From assembly GCA_020854105.1 (NCBI GenBank), contig JADZGB010000031.1:248001-312000 (forward strand): DNA of 64,000 nucleotides, given 5' to 3'. The DNA comes from Burkholderiales bacterium. Its GTDB lineage: Bacteria; Pseudomonadota; Gammaproteobacteria; Burkholderiales; SHXO01. The position numbers and the translations under genes were made by a program. The notes beneath the pieces were generated by a model. The model saw only the letters and a program-made list of their open reading frames with translations. It was not told the origin of the DNA and did no database searches. Positions 8,894-17,943 of the stretch are shown piece after piece (the stretch's first letter is position 1; each line of letters starts with the position of its first letter).

Positions 8894-10081
8894 ATGAGCA
8901 ACGCACGTGAAGTGGTGGTCCTGAGCGGGGTCCGGACGGCAATCGGCGATTACGGCGGTGGGCTCAAGGATCTTCCTCCCACCGACCTGGCGGCGCGCGT
9001 CGTGCGCGAGGCGGTCGCCCGATCCAAGGTTCCCGCGGCCGAGATCGGCCATGTCGTGTTCGGCAACGTGCTGCACACCGAACCCAGAGACATGTACCTG
9101 TCGCGCGTGGCGGCGATCGACGGCGGGCTGACCCAGGATACCCCGGCCCTGACGCTCAACCGCCTGTGCGGCAGCGGGCTGCAGGCGGTGGTGTCGGCAG
9201 CGCAGGTGATCATGCTCGGCGATGCGGACAGCGCCCTTGCCGGCGGTGCGGAATCGATGAGCCGCGGCGGCTACATCATGCCGGCGGCCCGCTGGGGCGC
9301 GCGCATGGGCGACACCAGGGTCATCGACATGATGGTGGGTGCGCTGACCGATCCGTTCGACACCGTACACATGGGCATCACGGCCGAGAATGTTGCCGCC
9401 AAGTGGGGCATCAGCCGGCAGATGCAGGACGAACTGGCGGTGGAGAGCAACCGCCGCGCGGTGGCCGCCATCGAGAAGGGCCATTTCAAGAGCCAGATCC
9501 TGCCCATCGAACTGAAGAGCCGGAAGGGCACCGTGGTATTCGACACCGACGAGCACCCGCGTGCCGATGCCTCGATGGAGAGCATGGCGAAGCTGCGCGC
9601 TGTGTTCCAGAAGGACGGATCGGTGACCGCAGGCAATGCCTCCAGCATCAACGACGGCGCCGCCGCCATGGTGCTGATGGAGCGCAAGGCCGCCGAGGCC
9701 AGGGGTCTGAAGCCGATGGCCCGCCTGCTCGGCTACGCCCATGCCGGAGTGGATCCCAAGTACATGGGCATCGGACCCGTTCCGGCAGTGCAGAAGGTGC
9801 TGGAGAAGGCCGGGCTGAAGGTCGGTGATCTGGACGTGATCGAGTCCAACGAGGCGTTCGCCGCCCAGGCCTGTGCGGTGGCCAGGGATCTCGCGTTCGA
9901 CATGCACAAGGTCAACCCGAACGGCGGTGCCATCGCCCTCGGCCATCCGATCGGCGCGACCGGTTGCGTGCTGAGCATCAAGGCCATCTACGAGCTGCAC
10001 CGGACCGGAGGCCGCTACGCCCTGGTCACCATGTGCATCGGCGGCGGACAGGGTATCGCGGCGATTTACGAGCGCATGTAG
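8894..10081 (+). CDS. bktB: Beta-ketothiolase, BktB type
   Basis: A 395-residue thiolase that condenses or cleaves acyl-CoA units (acetyl-CoA plus acetyl- or propionyl-CoA to the 3-ketoacyl-CoA). The nucleophile is C92 in NRLCGSGLQA, the active-site His is H351 in GHPIGATG, and the second Cys is C381 in MCIGGGQG. It is closer to Ralstonia BktB than to PhaA across the whole length (for example TEPRDMYL and AARWGARMGD). GGAGG precedes the ATG at 8894. With a phasin gene directly downstream, it probably supplies precursors for polyhydroxyalkanoate. Confidence 0.88.
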   Translation: MSNAREVVVLSGVRTAIGDYGGGLKDLPPTDLAARVVREAVARSKVPAAEIGHVVFGNVLHTEPRDMYLSRVAAIDGGLTQDTPALTLNRLCGSGLQAVVSAAQVIMLGDADSALAGGAESMSRGGYIMPAARWGARMGDTRVIDMMVGALTDPFDTVHMGITAENVAAKWGISRQMQDELAVESNRRAVAAIEKGHFKSQILPIELKSRKGTVVFDTDEHPRADASMESMAKLRAVFQKDGSVTAGNASSINDGAAAMVLMERKAAEARGLKPMARLLGYAHAGVDPKYMGIGPVPAVQKVLEKAGLKVGDLDVIESNEAFAAQACAVARDLAFDMHKVNPNGGAIALGHPIGATGCVLSIKAIYELHRTGGRYALVTMCIGGGQGIAAIYERM

Positions 10082-10095
10082 GCACTCGAGCGAAA

Positions 10096-10119
10096 GGGCG
10101 GTCGCGGGCGCGACCGCCC
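10096..10119 (+). terminator. Hairpin after bktB
   Basis: Nine-bp stem GGGCGGTCG / CGACCGCCC with a six-base loop, 15 bases past the bktB stop. There is no T run, so terminator activity is uncertain. Confidence 0.4.
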
Positions 10120-10121
10120 AC

Positions 10122-10190
10122 GCTGCACTGCAAAAATCAGTTGACATCCTTTCCTGAGCGCCTACAATGGCGTTCGTTTTGCAGTGCAGC
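10122..10190 (+). promoter_or_regulatory. phaP promoter between two mirror-image operator-like sites
   Basis: TTGACA at 10141-10146 and TACAAT at 10163-10168 are 16 bases apart, a near-consensus sigma-70 promoter. The 14-base sequence GCTGCACTGCAAAA at 10122-10135 recurs as its exact reverse complement at 10177-10190. One copy is just upstream of the -35 box and the other covers the expected start of transcription. Each arm holds the near-palindrome TGCACTGCA. PhaR-type repressors of phasin genes bind TGC-rich sites, so PhaR is the natural candidate regulator; that assignment is inference. Confidence 0.75.
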
Positions 10191-10227
10191 ATTCCCTCCC
10201 CTCCTTATTCAGCCAGGAGAAGCCGCG

Positions 10228-10770
10228 ATGATGTTTGCCGTACCCCAGGAATTCGGCGCCTACCAAAAGGCGCAACTCGAGACCTTCCTCAAGTTCACCG
10301 ACGCAGCCACCCAGGCGACCGAGGAGTGGTTCGAACTGAATCTCAAGAGCGCCAAGGCAGCCGCAGCGGAAAGCCTGCAGCAGATGCGTGCGCTGGCAAC
10401 TTCCAAGGACGTCCAGGAACTGGCCTCGCTCCAGACCACGTTCACGCAGGCCAACACCGAAAAGATGGCAGGATTCGCCCGGGCCGCGTACGCGTGGGCC
10501 ACGGAAACGCAGACGGAACTCGGCAAGCTGGTGGACGGCCAGATCGCGGAAGCGAACAGGTCGCTGGTCGCCGCCATCGACAAGGCAGCCAAGTCCGCCC
10601 CGTCCGGTTCCGAGTATGCCTTCGCAGCCGTCAAGCAGGCGATGAGCTCGGCCAATCAGGCCTATGACGCGATCGCCAAGGCCGGCAAGCAGGTGGCCGA
10701 AATGACCGAGGCGACCGTGGTCAGCACTGCCGGTGGCCTGAATCCGGCAGCCAGGAAGAAGGCTGCCTGA
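10228..10770 (+). CDS. phaP: Phasin (PHA granule surface protein)
   Basis: A 180-residue, almost wholly helical, Ala/Lys/Glu-rich protein of the phasin family. It coats polyhydroxyalkanoate granules and limits their size. The N-terminus MMFAVPQEFGAYQKAQLETF and the middle part with repeated amphipathic helices are typical, as is the short KKA tail. AGGAGA lies before the double ATG at 10228 and 10231. It has its own strong promoter and a strong terminator, so it is expressed as a single gene, consistent with the very high level phasins reach when PHA is made. Confidence 0.9.
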   Translation: MMFAVPQEFGAYQKAQLETFLKFTDAATQATEEWFELNLKSAKAAAAESLQQMRALATSKDVQELASLQTTFTQANTEKMAGFARAAYAWATETQTELGKLVDGQIAEANRSLVAAIDKAAKSAPSGSEYAFAAVKQAMSSANQAYDAIAKAGKQVAEMTEATVVSTAGGLNPAARKKAA

Positions 10771-10791
10771 GCGCGCCTCCGGTTGATTCAA

Positions 10792-10819
10792 CGAGAAGCC
10801 CCCGAAAGGGGGCTTCTCG
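10792..10819 (+). terminator. Strong terminator after phaP
   Basis: Perfect 12-bp stem (CGAGAAGCCCCC / GGGGGCTTCTCG with loop GAAA), followed by TTTGG. Located 21 bases past the phasin stop. Confidence 0.88.
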
Positions 10820-10888
10820 TTTGGTGCCCCGACGGTCGCCCGGGACTGTGCTACAAGACAGTTTCCCGCACCGCCCGGATCCGCACGC

Positions 10889-12538
10889 ATGCAAGGCCGC
10901 CCGACCGAACTTCCCGCGTGGCGATCGCTGCGCGATCACCAGCGCACCGTCGCCGGTATGCACCTGCGCGAGCTGTTCGCGGCCGACCCCGGTCGCTTCG
11001 ACCGCTTCAGTGTGCAGGGCGCCGGGCTGTTCCTCGATTTCTCCAAGCACCGCATCGTCGATGAGACGCTGGGCCTGCTGACTGCACTGGCCGGCCAGGC
11101 AGGGCTGGATGCGCGCCGCCAGGCCATGTTCTCGGGCGATCCGATCAACGTCACCGAAAGCCGGGCAGTGCTGCACACGGCGCTGCGCAACCGTTCGTCC
11201 GGCCCGGTCCTCGTCGATGGCGTCGACGTGATGCCGGCCATCCGGCGTGTACTCGGCCAGATGCGCGCGTTCTCCGAAGCGATACGCAGCGGACGCAGCG
11301 TCGGCCACGGCGGCCAGCCGATCCGGGACGTTGTCAACCTGGGCATCGGCGGCTCGGACCTGGGACCGCTGATGGCATGCGAGGCCCTCGAGCCGTACGC
11401 CGGAGCCGGCCTGCGTGTGCACTTCGTGTCCAATGTCGATGGCGCCCACCTCGGCCGCCTGCTCAAGCGGCTGGATCCGGCATCCACCCTGTTCATCGTG
11501 GCCTCGAAGACCTTCACCACGCAGGAGACGCTCGCCAATGCGCATTCCGCACGCACCTGGCTGGTGTCCGGCCTGGGGAGCGAATCGGCGGTGGCGAAGC
11601 ACTTCGCCGCACTGTCCACCAATCTGCAGGGCACTGCAGCCTTCGGCATTCCCGACGATCGGGTATTCGCGTTCTGGGACTGGGTCGGCGGGCGCTATTC
11701 GCTGTGGTCGGCCATCGGCCTGTCGATCGCCCTGTACGTGGGCATGGATAACTTCGATGCCATGCTCGATGGCGGCTGCGCCATGGACCAGCATTTCCGC
11801 GGCGCGCCTCCGGAGCAGAACCTGCCCGTCATCATGGGACTGCTCGGGGTCTGGTACCGCGACTTCTGGGGCGCGGCCTCGCACGCGATCCTGCCCTATG
11901 ACCAGAGCCTGCACCGCTTTGCCGCACACCTGCAGCAGTTGGACATGGAGAGCAACGGCAAGCGCACGGACCTGCAGGGACGCGACATCGACTACCCCAC
12001 CGGTCCGGTCATCTGGGGCGAGCCCGGCACCAACGGGCAGCATGCGTTCTTCCAGCATCTGCACCAGGGCACGGACTGGACGCCGTGCGACTTCATCCTG
12101 CCGTTGCGCTCGCACTATCCGCTCGGCGATCACCACCGCATGCTGATGGCCAACTGCTTCGCGCAGTCGCAGGCGCTGATGCAGGGTCGGACCGCCGAGG
12201 AGGCGCGCGCCGAGATGCGCGCACAGGGCAGGGACGCGGCGGCGACAGAGCGGCTGGTGCCGCACAAGGTGTTTCCGGGGAATCGTCCCAGCAGCACGCT
12301 GCTGCTGCCGCAGCTGACGCCCTACACACTGGGCGCACTCATCGCCCTGTATGAACACAAGGTGTTCGTGCAGGGCACGATCTGGAACGTGAATTCGTTC
12401 GACCAGTGGGGAGTCGAGCTGGGCAAGGTGCTGGCCGGCCGCATCCTGCAGGACTTCGGCAACGGCGTGCCGGCCTCCGGCCACGACGCATCCACCGCCG
12501 GCCTCATCCGGCGCGCGCTCGGCGGCGCTGGATCATAG
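10889..12538 (+). CDS. pgi: Glucose-6-phosphate isomerase
   Basis: A 549-residue enzyme, the same length as E. coli Pgi, interconverting glucose-6-phosphate and fructose-6-phosphate. Two SIS-type halves are present. The family signatures are seen: [11 protein letters not shown] in the N-terminal half, [11 protein letters not shown], the active-site [10 protein letters not shown] with its His, and [12 protein letters not shown] with the catalytic Lys near the end. The gene overlaps the convergent orn gene by six bases. Confidence 0.96.
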   Translation: MQGRPTELPAWRSLRDHQRTVAGMHLRELFAADPGRFDRFSVQGAGLFLDFSKHRIVDETLGLLTALAGQAGLDARRQAMFSGDPINVTESRAVLHTALRNRSSGPVLVDGVDVMPAIRRVLGQMRAFSEAIRSGRSVGHGGQPIRDVVNLGIGGSDLGPLMACEALEPYAGAGLRVHFVSNVDGAHLGRLLKRLDPASTLFIVASKTFTTQETLANAHSARTWLVSGLGSESAVAKHFAALSTNLQGTAAFGIPDDRVFAFWDWVGGRYSLWSAIGLSIALYVGMDNFDAMLDGGCAMDQHFRGAPPEQNLPVIMGLLGVWYRDFWGAASHAILPYDQSLHRFAAHLQQLDMESNGKRTDLQGRDIDYPTGPVIWGEPGTNGQHAFFQHLHQGTDWTPCDFILPLRSHYPLGDHHRMLMANCFAQSQALMQGRTAEEARAEMRAQGRDAAATERLVPHKVFPGNRPSSTLLLPQLTPYTLGALIALYEHKVFVQGTIWNVNSFDQWGVELGKVLAGRILQDFGNGVPASGHDASTAGLIRRALGGAGS

Positions 12539-13078
12539 ACGCAGGAAGTTCTGGCGGTAGTGGCGCAGTTCCTCGATCGATTCGTAGATGTCGGCAAGCG
12601 CTTCGTGCCTGCCCTGCTTGACCAGGCCGGCGAGCACGTCGGGCTTCCACCTGCGCGCGAGTTCCTTGAGGGTGCTCACGTCCAGGTTGCGGTAGTGGAA
12701 ATAGGCTTCGAGCGTGGGCATGTGGCGCGCGAGGAAGCGCCGGTCCTGGCAGATGGAGTTTCCGCACATCGGCGACACGCCGCAGGGCAGAAACCCTTCC
12801 AGGAAGGCCAGCATCCGCCCTTCGACCCGCGCCTCGTCCAGTGTGGACCTGCGTACTCGCTCGGTGAGGCCGGTACGCGCGTGCGTGGACTGGTTCCATG
12901 CGTCCATACCGGCCAGCAGCGCATCGCTCTGATGCACGACGAGCACCGGGGCCTCCGCCACGACCTTCAACTCCTGGTCGGTGACGACCAGGGCCACTTC
13001 GAGGATGACATCGGAGTCGGGCTTGAGCCCGCTCATCTCCATGTCGATCCAGATCAGGCGGGTGCTGTCCTGTGCCAT
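12533..13078 (-). CDS. orn: Oligoribonuclease
   Basis: A DEDDh 3'-5' exoribonuclease that degrades RNA dinucleotides to mononucleotides, including pGpG from c-di-GMP breakdown. [10 protein letters not shown] holds the first acidic pair, followed by [12 protein letters not shown], and the [14 protein letters not shown] motif holds the last Asp. The ATG at 13078 gives 181 residues, exactly the E. coli length; an in-frame ATG at 13105 would add nine residues. The 3' end overlaps the end of pgi. Its link to c-di-GMP turnover is of interest given the c-di-GMP riboswitch 2 kb away. Confidence 0.94.
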   Translation of the reverse strand: MAQDSTRLIWIDMEMSGLKPDSDVILEVALVVTDQELKVVAEAPVLVVHQSDALLAGMDAWNQSTHARTGLTERVRRSTLDEARVEGRMLAFLEGFLPCGVSPMCGNSICQDRRFLARHMPTLEAYFHYRNLDVSTLKELARRWKPDVLAGLVKQGRHEALADIYESIEELRHYRQNFLRL

Positions 13079-13101
13079 GTTTTCGAGAATTTCTGCAGCA
13101 G

Positions 13102-13118
13102 TCATTGTGTCACAATGA
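13102..13118. promoter_or_regulatory. 17-bp perfect palindrome between orn and the M48 protease gene
   Basis: TCATTGTG-T-CACAATGA is a perfect palindrome with one central base. It lies in the divergent gap between orn (start 13078) and the M48 gene (start 13147) and covers the alternative orn start at 13105. It could be a protein-binding site shared by both genes, but no regulator is suggested by sequence alone. Confidence 0.4.
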
Positions 13119-13146
13119 ATCGCCAGCGAACGATCCTCATTCCTGA

Positions 13147-14400
13147 ATGAACCAGTTCACCGTCGTATTCCTGCTCGCCCTGGCTGTCACGGCCACGGTG
13201 CGCATCTGGCTGGCGCAGCGCCACGTGCGCCACATCCAGCACAACCGCGGCGCGGTCCCGGGCGAATTCGCCAGCGAGATCAGCCTCGCCGCCCATCAGA
13301 AGGCGGCCGACTACAGCAGCGCCCGTACCCGCTTCAACGTCCTGCACTCCGGCGTGGACTGGCTGGTTTTGCTGGTGCTCACCTTCGGGGGGTTGCTGCA
13401 GGGTCTGGACAATCTCGTCCGCGGCTGGTTCGACAATCCGCTGCTGCAGGGCACGGCACTGATGGCGCTGTTCACGCTGCTCACCTCGGCGCTGGATCTA
13501 CCGCTGAGCTACTACCGCACCTTCTCCATCGAAGCGCGGTTCGGGTTCAACAAGATGACACCCGCGATGTGGGTAGGCGATCTGCTCAAGCAAGGTCTGG
13601 TGGCCGCGGCGTTCGGTCTTCCGCTGATTCTGGCCGTGCTCTGGCTGATGCAGTCGATGGGCACGTGGTGGTGGGTCTACGTCTGGCTGGTGTGGATCGG
13701 CTTCAGCATCTTCGTGCTCGCTGTCTACCCCGCCTTCGTGGCGCCGCTGTTCAACAAATTCTCGCCGATGCAGGAAGGATCGCTGAAGTCGCGCATCGAG
13801 CAACTGCTGGCGAAGTGCGGATTCCGCTCCAGCGGGTTGTTCGTCATGGACGGCTCGAAGCGCAGCAGCCACGGCAATGCCTACTTCACCGGCTTCGGCA
13901 GGACCAAGCGCATCGTCTTCTTCGACACGCTGATCGCGCGCCTGAACGAGAACGAGATCGAGGCAGTCCTGGCGCACGAACTGGGTCATTTCAAGCTCCA
14001 CCACGTGATCCGCCGCATGGCCTGGACCTTCATGATCAGCCTGGCCTTCCTGGCCCTGCTGGGCTGGATCAAGGATGCGCCGTGGTTCTACCAGGGACTG
14101 GGCGTGGCTTATCCGGCGAGCGATGCCATGGCGCTGATCCTGTTCATGCTCGTGGTGCCGCTGTTCACCTTCCTGCTCAATCCGCTCGCCGCGCGCTACT
14201 CGCGCAAGCACGAGTTCGAGGCCGATGCCTATGCGGCCCAGTACAGTTCGGCGCGCGAACTGGTCAGCGCACTGGTCAAGCTGTACAAGGACAACGCCTC
14301 CACCCTGACACCCGACCCCGTGCACTCCACGTTCTACGATTCGCATCCGCCGGCGCGCATCCGCATCGAGCGCCTGCAGGCCCTGGCGTCCGGACGTTGA
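13147..14400 (+). CDS. Ste24-like M48 zinc metalloprotease, membrane bound
   Basis: A 417-residue membrane protein of the CAAX-prenyl-protease-1 (Ste24) family. There are an N-terminal membrane segment, several more between residues 60 and 205, and two after the catalytic site. The zinc motif HELGH is at residues 277-281, and the third ligand Glu lies in RKHEFEAD at about 355-360. Substrates in bacteria are not well defined; quality control of membrane proteins is likely. The gene diverges from orn and is followed by phhB after 13 bases, so the two are probably one operon. Confidence 0.9.
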   Translation: MNQFTVVFLLALAVTATVRIWLAQRHVRHIQHNRGAVPGEFASEISLAAHQKAADYSSARTRFNVLHSGVDWLVLLVLTFGGLLQGLDNLVRGWFDNPLLQGTALMALFTLLTSALDLPLSYYRTFSIEARFGFNKMTPAMWVGDLLKQGLVAAAFGLPLILAVLWLMQSMGTWWWVYVWLVWIGFSIFVLAVYPAFVAPLFNKFSPMQEGSLKSRIEQLLAKCGFRSSGLFVMDGSKRSSHGNAYFTGFGRTKRIVFFDTLIARLNENEIEAVLAHELGHFKLHHVIRRMAWTFMISLAFLALLGWIKDAPWFYQGLGVAYPASDAMALILFMLVVPLFTFLLNPLAARYSRKHEFEADAYAAQYSSARELVSALVKLYKDNASTLTPDPVHSTFYDSHPPARIRIERLQALASGR

Positions 14401-14413
14401 CGCAGCCGGCAGC

Positions 14414-14755
14414 GTGAACGGCATCGTGGAGGACCTGCGCCGCAAGAAGTGCCAGGCTTGCCTGCCCGGCACCGCGCCGCTGCCGGCAGGACAGGTGCAG
14501 TCGCTGCTGGGCGTGCTGGCGGGATGGACGCTGGAGGGCGGCTGCATCGCGAAGACCTTCCAGTTCGCGGACTATCATCAGACGATGGCGTTCGTGAACG
14601 CTTCGGCCTGGATCTCGCATCGCGAGGACCATCACCCCGACCTGCTGGTGGGCTACAACCGCTGTCGGGTCAGTTACGTGACGCACGCCATCGGCGGCCT
14701 GTCCGAGAATGACTTCATCTGCGCAGCGAAACTCGACGCGCTGTTCGAGCACTGA
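14414..14755 (+). CDS. phhB: Pterin-4a-carbinolamine dehydratase
   Basis: A 113-residue protein that dehydrates 4a-hydroxytetrahydropterin, normally to recycle the cofactor of phenylalanine hydroxylase. The signature HREDHHPDLLVGYNRCRV and the ending THAIGGLSENDFICAAKLD are characteristic. The start is GTG at 14414. No phenylalanine hydroxylase gene is in the window, so its partner must be elsewhere. It sits 13 bases after the M48 gene. Confidence 0.93.
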   Translation: MNGIVEDLRRKKCQACLPGTAPLPAGQVQSLLGVLAGWTLEGGCIAKTFQFADYHQTMAFVNASAWISHREDHHPDLLVGYNRCRVSYVTHAIGGLSENDFICAAKLDALFEH

Positions 14756-14762
14756 GACCAGC

Positions 14763-15125
14763 ATGCGGCTTCACCTTGCGTTGACGCTCACCCTGCTGGC
14801 CGCCGGCTGCGCCAGCCGCCAGCCGGAGGCCTCGCCCGAAGTGCGCGCCTGCATGCCCGAGCGCAGGCTCGTGGGAGGAGAGCACCACGTGCGCCTGGCC
14901 CGCCTGAGCGAGCGCGCACGCAGCTACTCGGCCTGCATGCAGGCGAACGGTTATGTACTCGACGAGACGGCCCTCGATGATGCCCTGCTGCGCTACGAGT
15001 ACACACTCAACGCCGACCCCCTCGGCGGCGATCCGCAGCAGCAACTCGATATCCGCAAGCAGCAACTGCTGACCGATCCTGCTTTCTGGCGCAAGTCCGG
15101 CGCGGCTCCGGCATCGACGTCCTAA
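14763..15125 (+). CDS. Small lipoprotein of unknown function
   Basis: A 120-residue protein with a short signal peptide and lipobox LLAAGC (Cys at residue 16), so it should be a lipid-anchored outer- or inner-membrane protein. The mature part has two further Cys (one in EVRACMPE, one in SYSACMQANG), which may form a disulphide. It starts seven bases after phhB, probably in the same transcript. I do not recognise a family. The -35 of the next promoter overlaps its stop codon. Confidence 0.75.
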   Translation: MRLHLALTLTLLAAGCASRQPEASPEVRACMPERRLVGGEHHVRLARLSERARSYSACMQANGYVLDETALDDALLRYEYTLNADPLGGDPQQQLDIRKQQLLTDPAFWRKSGAAPASTS

Positions 15126-15149
15126 AGTTTCCCCGCTCTGCGCAGATAT
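15123..15149 (+). promoter_or_regulatory. Sigma-28 (FliA) type promoter
   Basis: TAAAGTTT at 15123-15130, an 11-base spacer, then GCAGATAT at 15142-15149. The E. coli sigma-28 consensus is TAAAGTTT-N11-GCCGATAA, so the -35 matches perfectly, the spacing is exact and the -10 matches in six of eight positions. The predicted start of transcription is near 15157, giving a leader of about 240 bases before the DUF1631 gene. The -35 overlaps the stop codon of the preceding lipoprotein gene. Confidence 0.7.
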
Positions 15150-15213
15150 ATCGTGAGCGACTGAGCCGCGGCAGATGCAGCGCGGTCGGTCCGGTCGCGA
15201 CCCGCTGGTTGCG

Positions 15214-15322
15214 GCTTTGTCAACTGCAAGGGCAAACCCATCGAAAGGTGGGGACGCAAAGTCACCGGTCTACGGAGCCAGGCTCTAGGACGGCGGGACC
15301 GCCAGATGGCAGAAGAGCACGA
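15214..15322 (+). promoter_or_regulatory. Cyclic-di-GMP-I (GEMM) riboswitch
   Basis: The conserved GEMM-I core is all present in order. GGCAAACC is at 15231-15238, CGAAA loop bases at 15242-15246 closed by a six-bp stem, and GACGCAAAG at 15253-15261. Next comes the second hairpin beginning CCGGTCTA with its return strand CTAGGACGG, and finally GGGACCGCCA. The outer helix can include CTGC at 15224 with GCAG at 15309. A further hairpin, AGAAGAGCA / TGTTCTTCT at 15311-15333, overlaps the 3' edge and may belong to the expression platform. No T-rich terminator is visible, so control could be on translation. Outer limits are approximate. Confidence 0.88.
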
Positions 15323-15396
15323 CCTGTTCTTCTCCCGCGCGCTCCCGTGGTTCCTCCTCCGGCCGTGACGGCTGCGAAGTCAACGAGGGCGAGGAC

Positions 15397-17922
15397 ATGA
15401 CCACCACCGCTGCAGCCTCCAACGTGATCCCGATGCGCGAGTTCGACCGCGCAGCCACTTCACCGGAAGCGGTGAACTTCGAGCAGCTCTTGCGCGAATG
15501 CCAGGACGTGGCTTCGCAACGTCTGTCCCGATCCATCGTGGCGATGCTCGACAAGATCGAGCAGACGCCATGGACGCCGACCAACAGCCCCAACGACCGC
15601 GAAGCGCGCGACCAGTTCGCCTCGGCCAAGCAGGCACTGATGGCCAATCGCATGCTGCTGCAGGAGCGCTTCTACGCGCACTTCCTGGGCGAGTTCGAGA
15701 CCGCGACGCTCGGCAGGCGAGGCGGCAGCAACTTCGCAGAGAAAGATCTGTCCTCGATGGAGCTCTCGCTGGTGGACGAGAGCGACTTCGAGGAGACGCT
15801 GCGCATGAACGAGATGTCCGTGAAGCTGCGTCGCTATTGCGACGAGGAGGTCGTCGCGCTCGACCAGCGCGTGGGCGTGCTGCTGGGCGACGCGACACTG
15901 CAGGGCAAGGCCAATCCGTTCAGCCCGCAGGCCATCTGCAGCGCCTTCCGCCGTACCTGTGCGGACATCGAGAGGGACATCAAGATCCGCCTCACCCTGC
16001 TCAAGATGTTCGACGACCACGTCCTCGACGACATCCGCTCGATCTACAAGGATCTCAACGCGGTGCTGGTCCAGCACGCGATCCTGCCGAAGATCCGCTA
16101 CGGCACCGCGCGCCGCGCGGCAGCGCTCGGCGGCCTCGCGGACAAGGCGGCCGGGATGTCCGAGGCACTGGACGCGGAACTCGCCGCCGGCGTCACGCCG
16201 GCGGGGGGCGACCCGGACTTCTTCTCCATGCTGCAGGGATTGATGGGCGGCGCAACGCGTCCGGCCATCGGCGGATCCGCGCTGCAGCCAGGCTTTCCGC
16301 CGATCGTGGGCGGTGCGCCGGGCGGTCCGGCGCTCAATCCGGCGGAGCTGATGCAGTCGCTCACGCGCATCCAGCACGGCGACGTGAGCGGCATCGGTGG
16401 CGGCTCCGTCCCGCTGGCCGCGACGCTGGTGGCACCGGGTGCGATCAACGTCCTGCGCGAGCTCAAGTCCACCAGCCTGGGCAGCGGCATAGGGCAGACC
16501 GAAGGCATGACGCTCGACATCGTCATCATGCTCTTCGACCAGATCTTCGACGACCGCAAGATCCCCAGCGCGATGAAGGGGCTGATCGGGCGCCTGCAGA
16601 TCCCGACCCTGAAGGTGGCGATTCTCGACAAGACCTTCTTCTCGAAGAAGTCGCACCCAGCGCGCCGCCTCCTCGACCTGCTCGGCGACATCTCCATGCA
16701 ACTTTCCGCCGATTTCGGCACCTCGACTCCGCTCTATGCCCTGCTCGATGCGCAGGTGCAGAAGCTGATCGACAGCTTCCAGGACAACCTCGACGTGTTC
16801 GAGGCGATGCGTGCGGAGGTCGAGCGCCTCACCGGCGAGGAGGTGCAGCGAGCGGAACAGCAGGCGCACGACCTGGCACAGGAAGTCGAACAGAAGGAGA
16901 AGCTGGCGCTGGCGAAGGCGGTTGCCCAGCATGCGATCAAGCTGCGGGTGGACACCAAGAAGCTGCCGCCGGTGGTGGTGCGCTTCCTCAGCCAGCAATG
17001 GGTGAAGCTGCTGCTTGTAGCCTACGCCAAGCACGGCGCGGACAGCGATGCCTACAAGACCGCGGCGGCGACGATGGACCTGCTGATCTGGAGCGTCAGC
17101 CCGATGCAGGCGCTCGAAGAGCGCCGCCGGCTGGCGACGCGCCTGCCTGGCCTGCTCAAGCGCATCAACTTCGGCATGCAGCTGATCGGAACCGACGAGG
17201 CGACCCGCCGTAGCTTCTTCGCCAAGCTGATGCGCTGCCATACGCGCATCATCAACACCGGCAGCTCCAGCGCCCTGGCCAGGACGCCCGCGCCGGTGCA
17301 GCTTCCGCCAGTGGAGACGGCGCCCGCGCCTGCGCCGGACTCGCAGCCGGGAGGGCAACCAGAGATCCCCGTCCTGACCGACGTGGTCGAGACGGCCGCA
17401 CCGGCACCAGAGCTCGCCGCAGCAGCGGCGCCGCGCGCGACCGAGACCGATCAGGACATGGAACCGACGGAAGCGGATCCGACCTTCTCCGCCGTCACCA
17501 TTCCCAACCCGTTCGGCGAGGGCGAGATCGAGGTCGAGGAGATCGATCTGGTGGAGTTCTCCAACGGCAGTGCGGTGGGCACGCTCACCGACATCCCCGG
17601 CATGGCGGAGGCAGCCACGCAGCACAGCGAAGGCGGCGACGAGTACACGCAGATGGTAAGCGCGCTCACCGAAGGGTCGTGGCTGGAATTCCGCGACGAA
17701 GAGGACAACCGCACGCCTGCTCGGCTGTCCTACATCAGTCCGCTCAAGGGCACCTACCTGTTCGTGAACCGCCAGGGCCGCAAGGTCGGCGAGTACTCCC
17801 TGTACCAGCTGGCGCGCGAATTCCGCACCGGGCGTGCCGCACAGATGAATGCGGAACCGTTGTTCGAGCGTGCCATGAGCAGTCTGGTCGGCGTGCTCAA
17901 GACCGCGAAGAAGCCTGCCTAG
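15397..17922 (+). CDS. DUF1631 protein with PilZ-like C-terminal domain
   Basis: An 841-residue cytoplasmic protein of the DUF1631 family, common in beta- and gammaproteobacteria and often misnamed thymidine phosphorylase. The N-terminal two thirds are helical. Residues about 220-310 are Gly/Pro-rich, and about 625-690 are a Pro/Ala-rich linker. The last 120 residues (GSWLEFRDEEDNRTPARLSY, then LFVNRQGRKVGEY) form the small beta domain that I take to be PilZ-like, although the canonical RxxxR motif is not clear. GAGGAC precedes the ATG. The gene follows a sigma-28-like promoter and a c-di-GMP riboswitch, which implies a job in motility or the surface-attachment switch; that is inference. Confidence 0.8.
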   Translation: MTTTAAASNVIPMREFDRAATSPEAVNFEQLLRECQDVASQRLSRSIVAMLDKIEQTPWTPTNSPNDREARDQFASAKQALMANRMLLQERFYAHFLGEFETATLGRRGGSNFAEKDLSSMELSLVDESDFEETLRMNEMSVKLRRYCDEEVVALDQRVGVLLGDATLQGKANPFSPQAICSAFRRTCADIERDIKIRLTLLKMFDDHVLDDIRSIYKDLNAVLVQHAILPKIRYGTARRAAALGGLADKAAGMSEALDAELAAGVTPAGGDPDFFSMLQGLMGGATRPAIGGSALQPGFPPIVGGAPGGPALNPAELMQSLTRIQHGDVSGIGGGSVPLAATLVAPGAINVLRELKSTSLGSGIGQTEGMTLDIVIMLFDQIFDDRKIPSAMKGLIGRLQIPTLKVAILDKTFFSKKSHPARRLLDLLGDISMQLSADFGTSTPLYALLDAQVQKLIDSFQDNLDVFEAMRAEVERLTGEEVQRAEQQAHDLAQEVEQKEKLALAKAVAQHAIKLRVDTKKLPPVVVRFLSQQWVKLLLVAYAKHGADSDAYKTAAATMDLLIWSVSPMQALEERRRLATRLPGLLKRINFGMQLIGTDEATRRSFFAKLMRCHTRIINTGSSSALARTPAPVQLPPVETAPAPAPDSQPGGQPEIPVLTDVVETAAPAPELAAAAAPRATETDQDMEPTEADPTFSAVTIPNPFGEGEIEVEEIDLVEFSNGSAVGTLTDIPGMAEAATQHSEGGDEYTQMVSALTEGSWLEFRDEEDNRTPARLSYISPLKGTYLFVNRQGRKVGEYSLYQLAREFRTGRAAQMNAEPLFERAMSSLVGVLKTAKKPA

Positions 17923-17943
17923 GGTCGCTCGCCGCCGCCTCCG

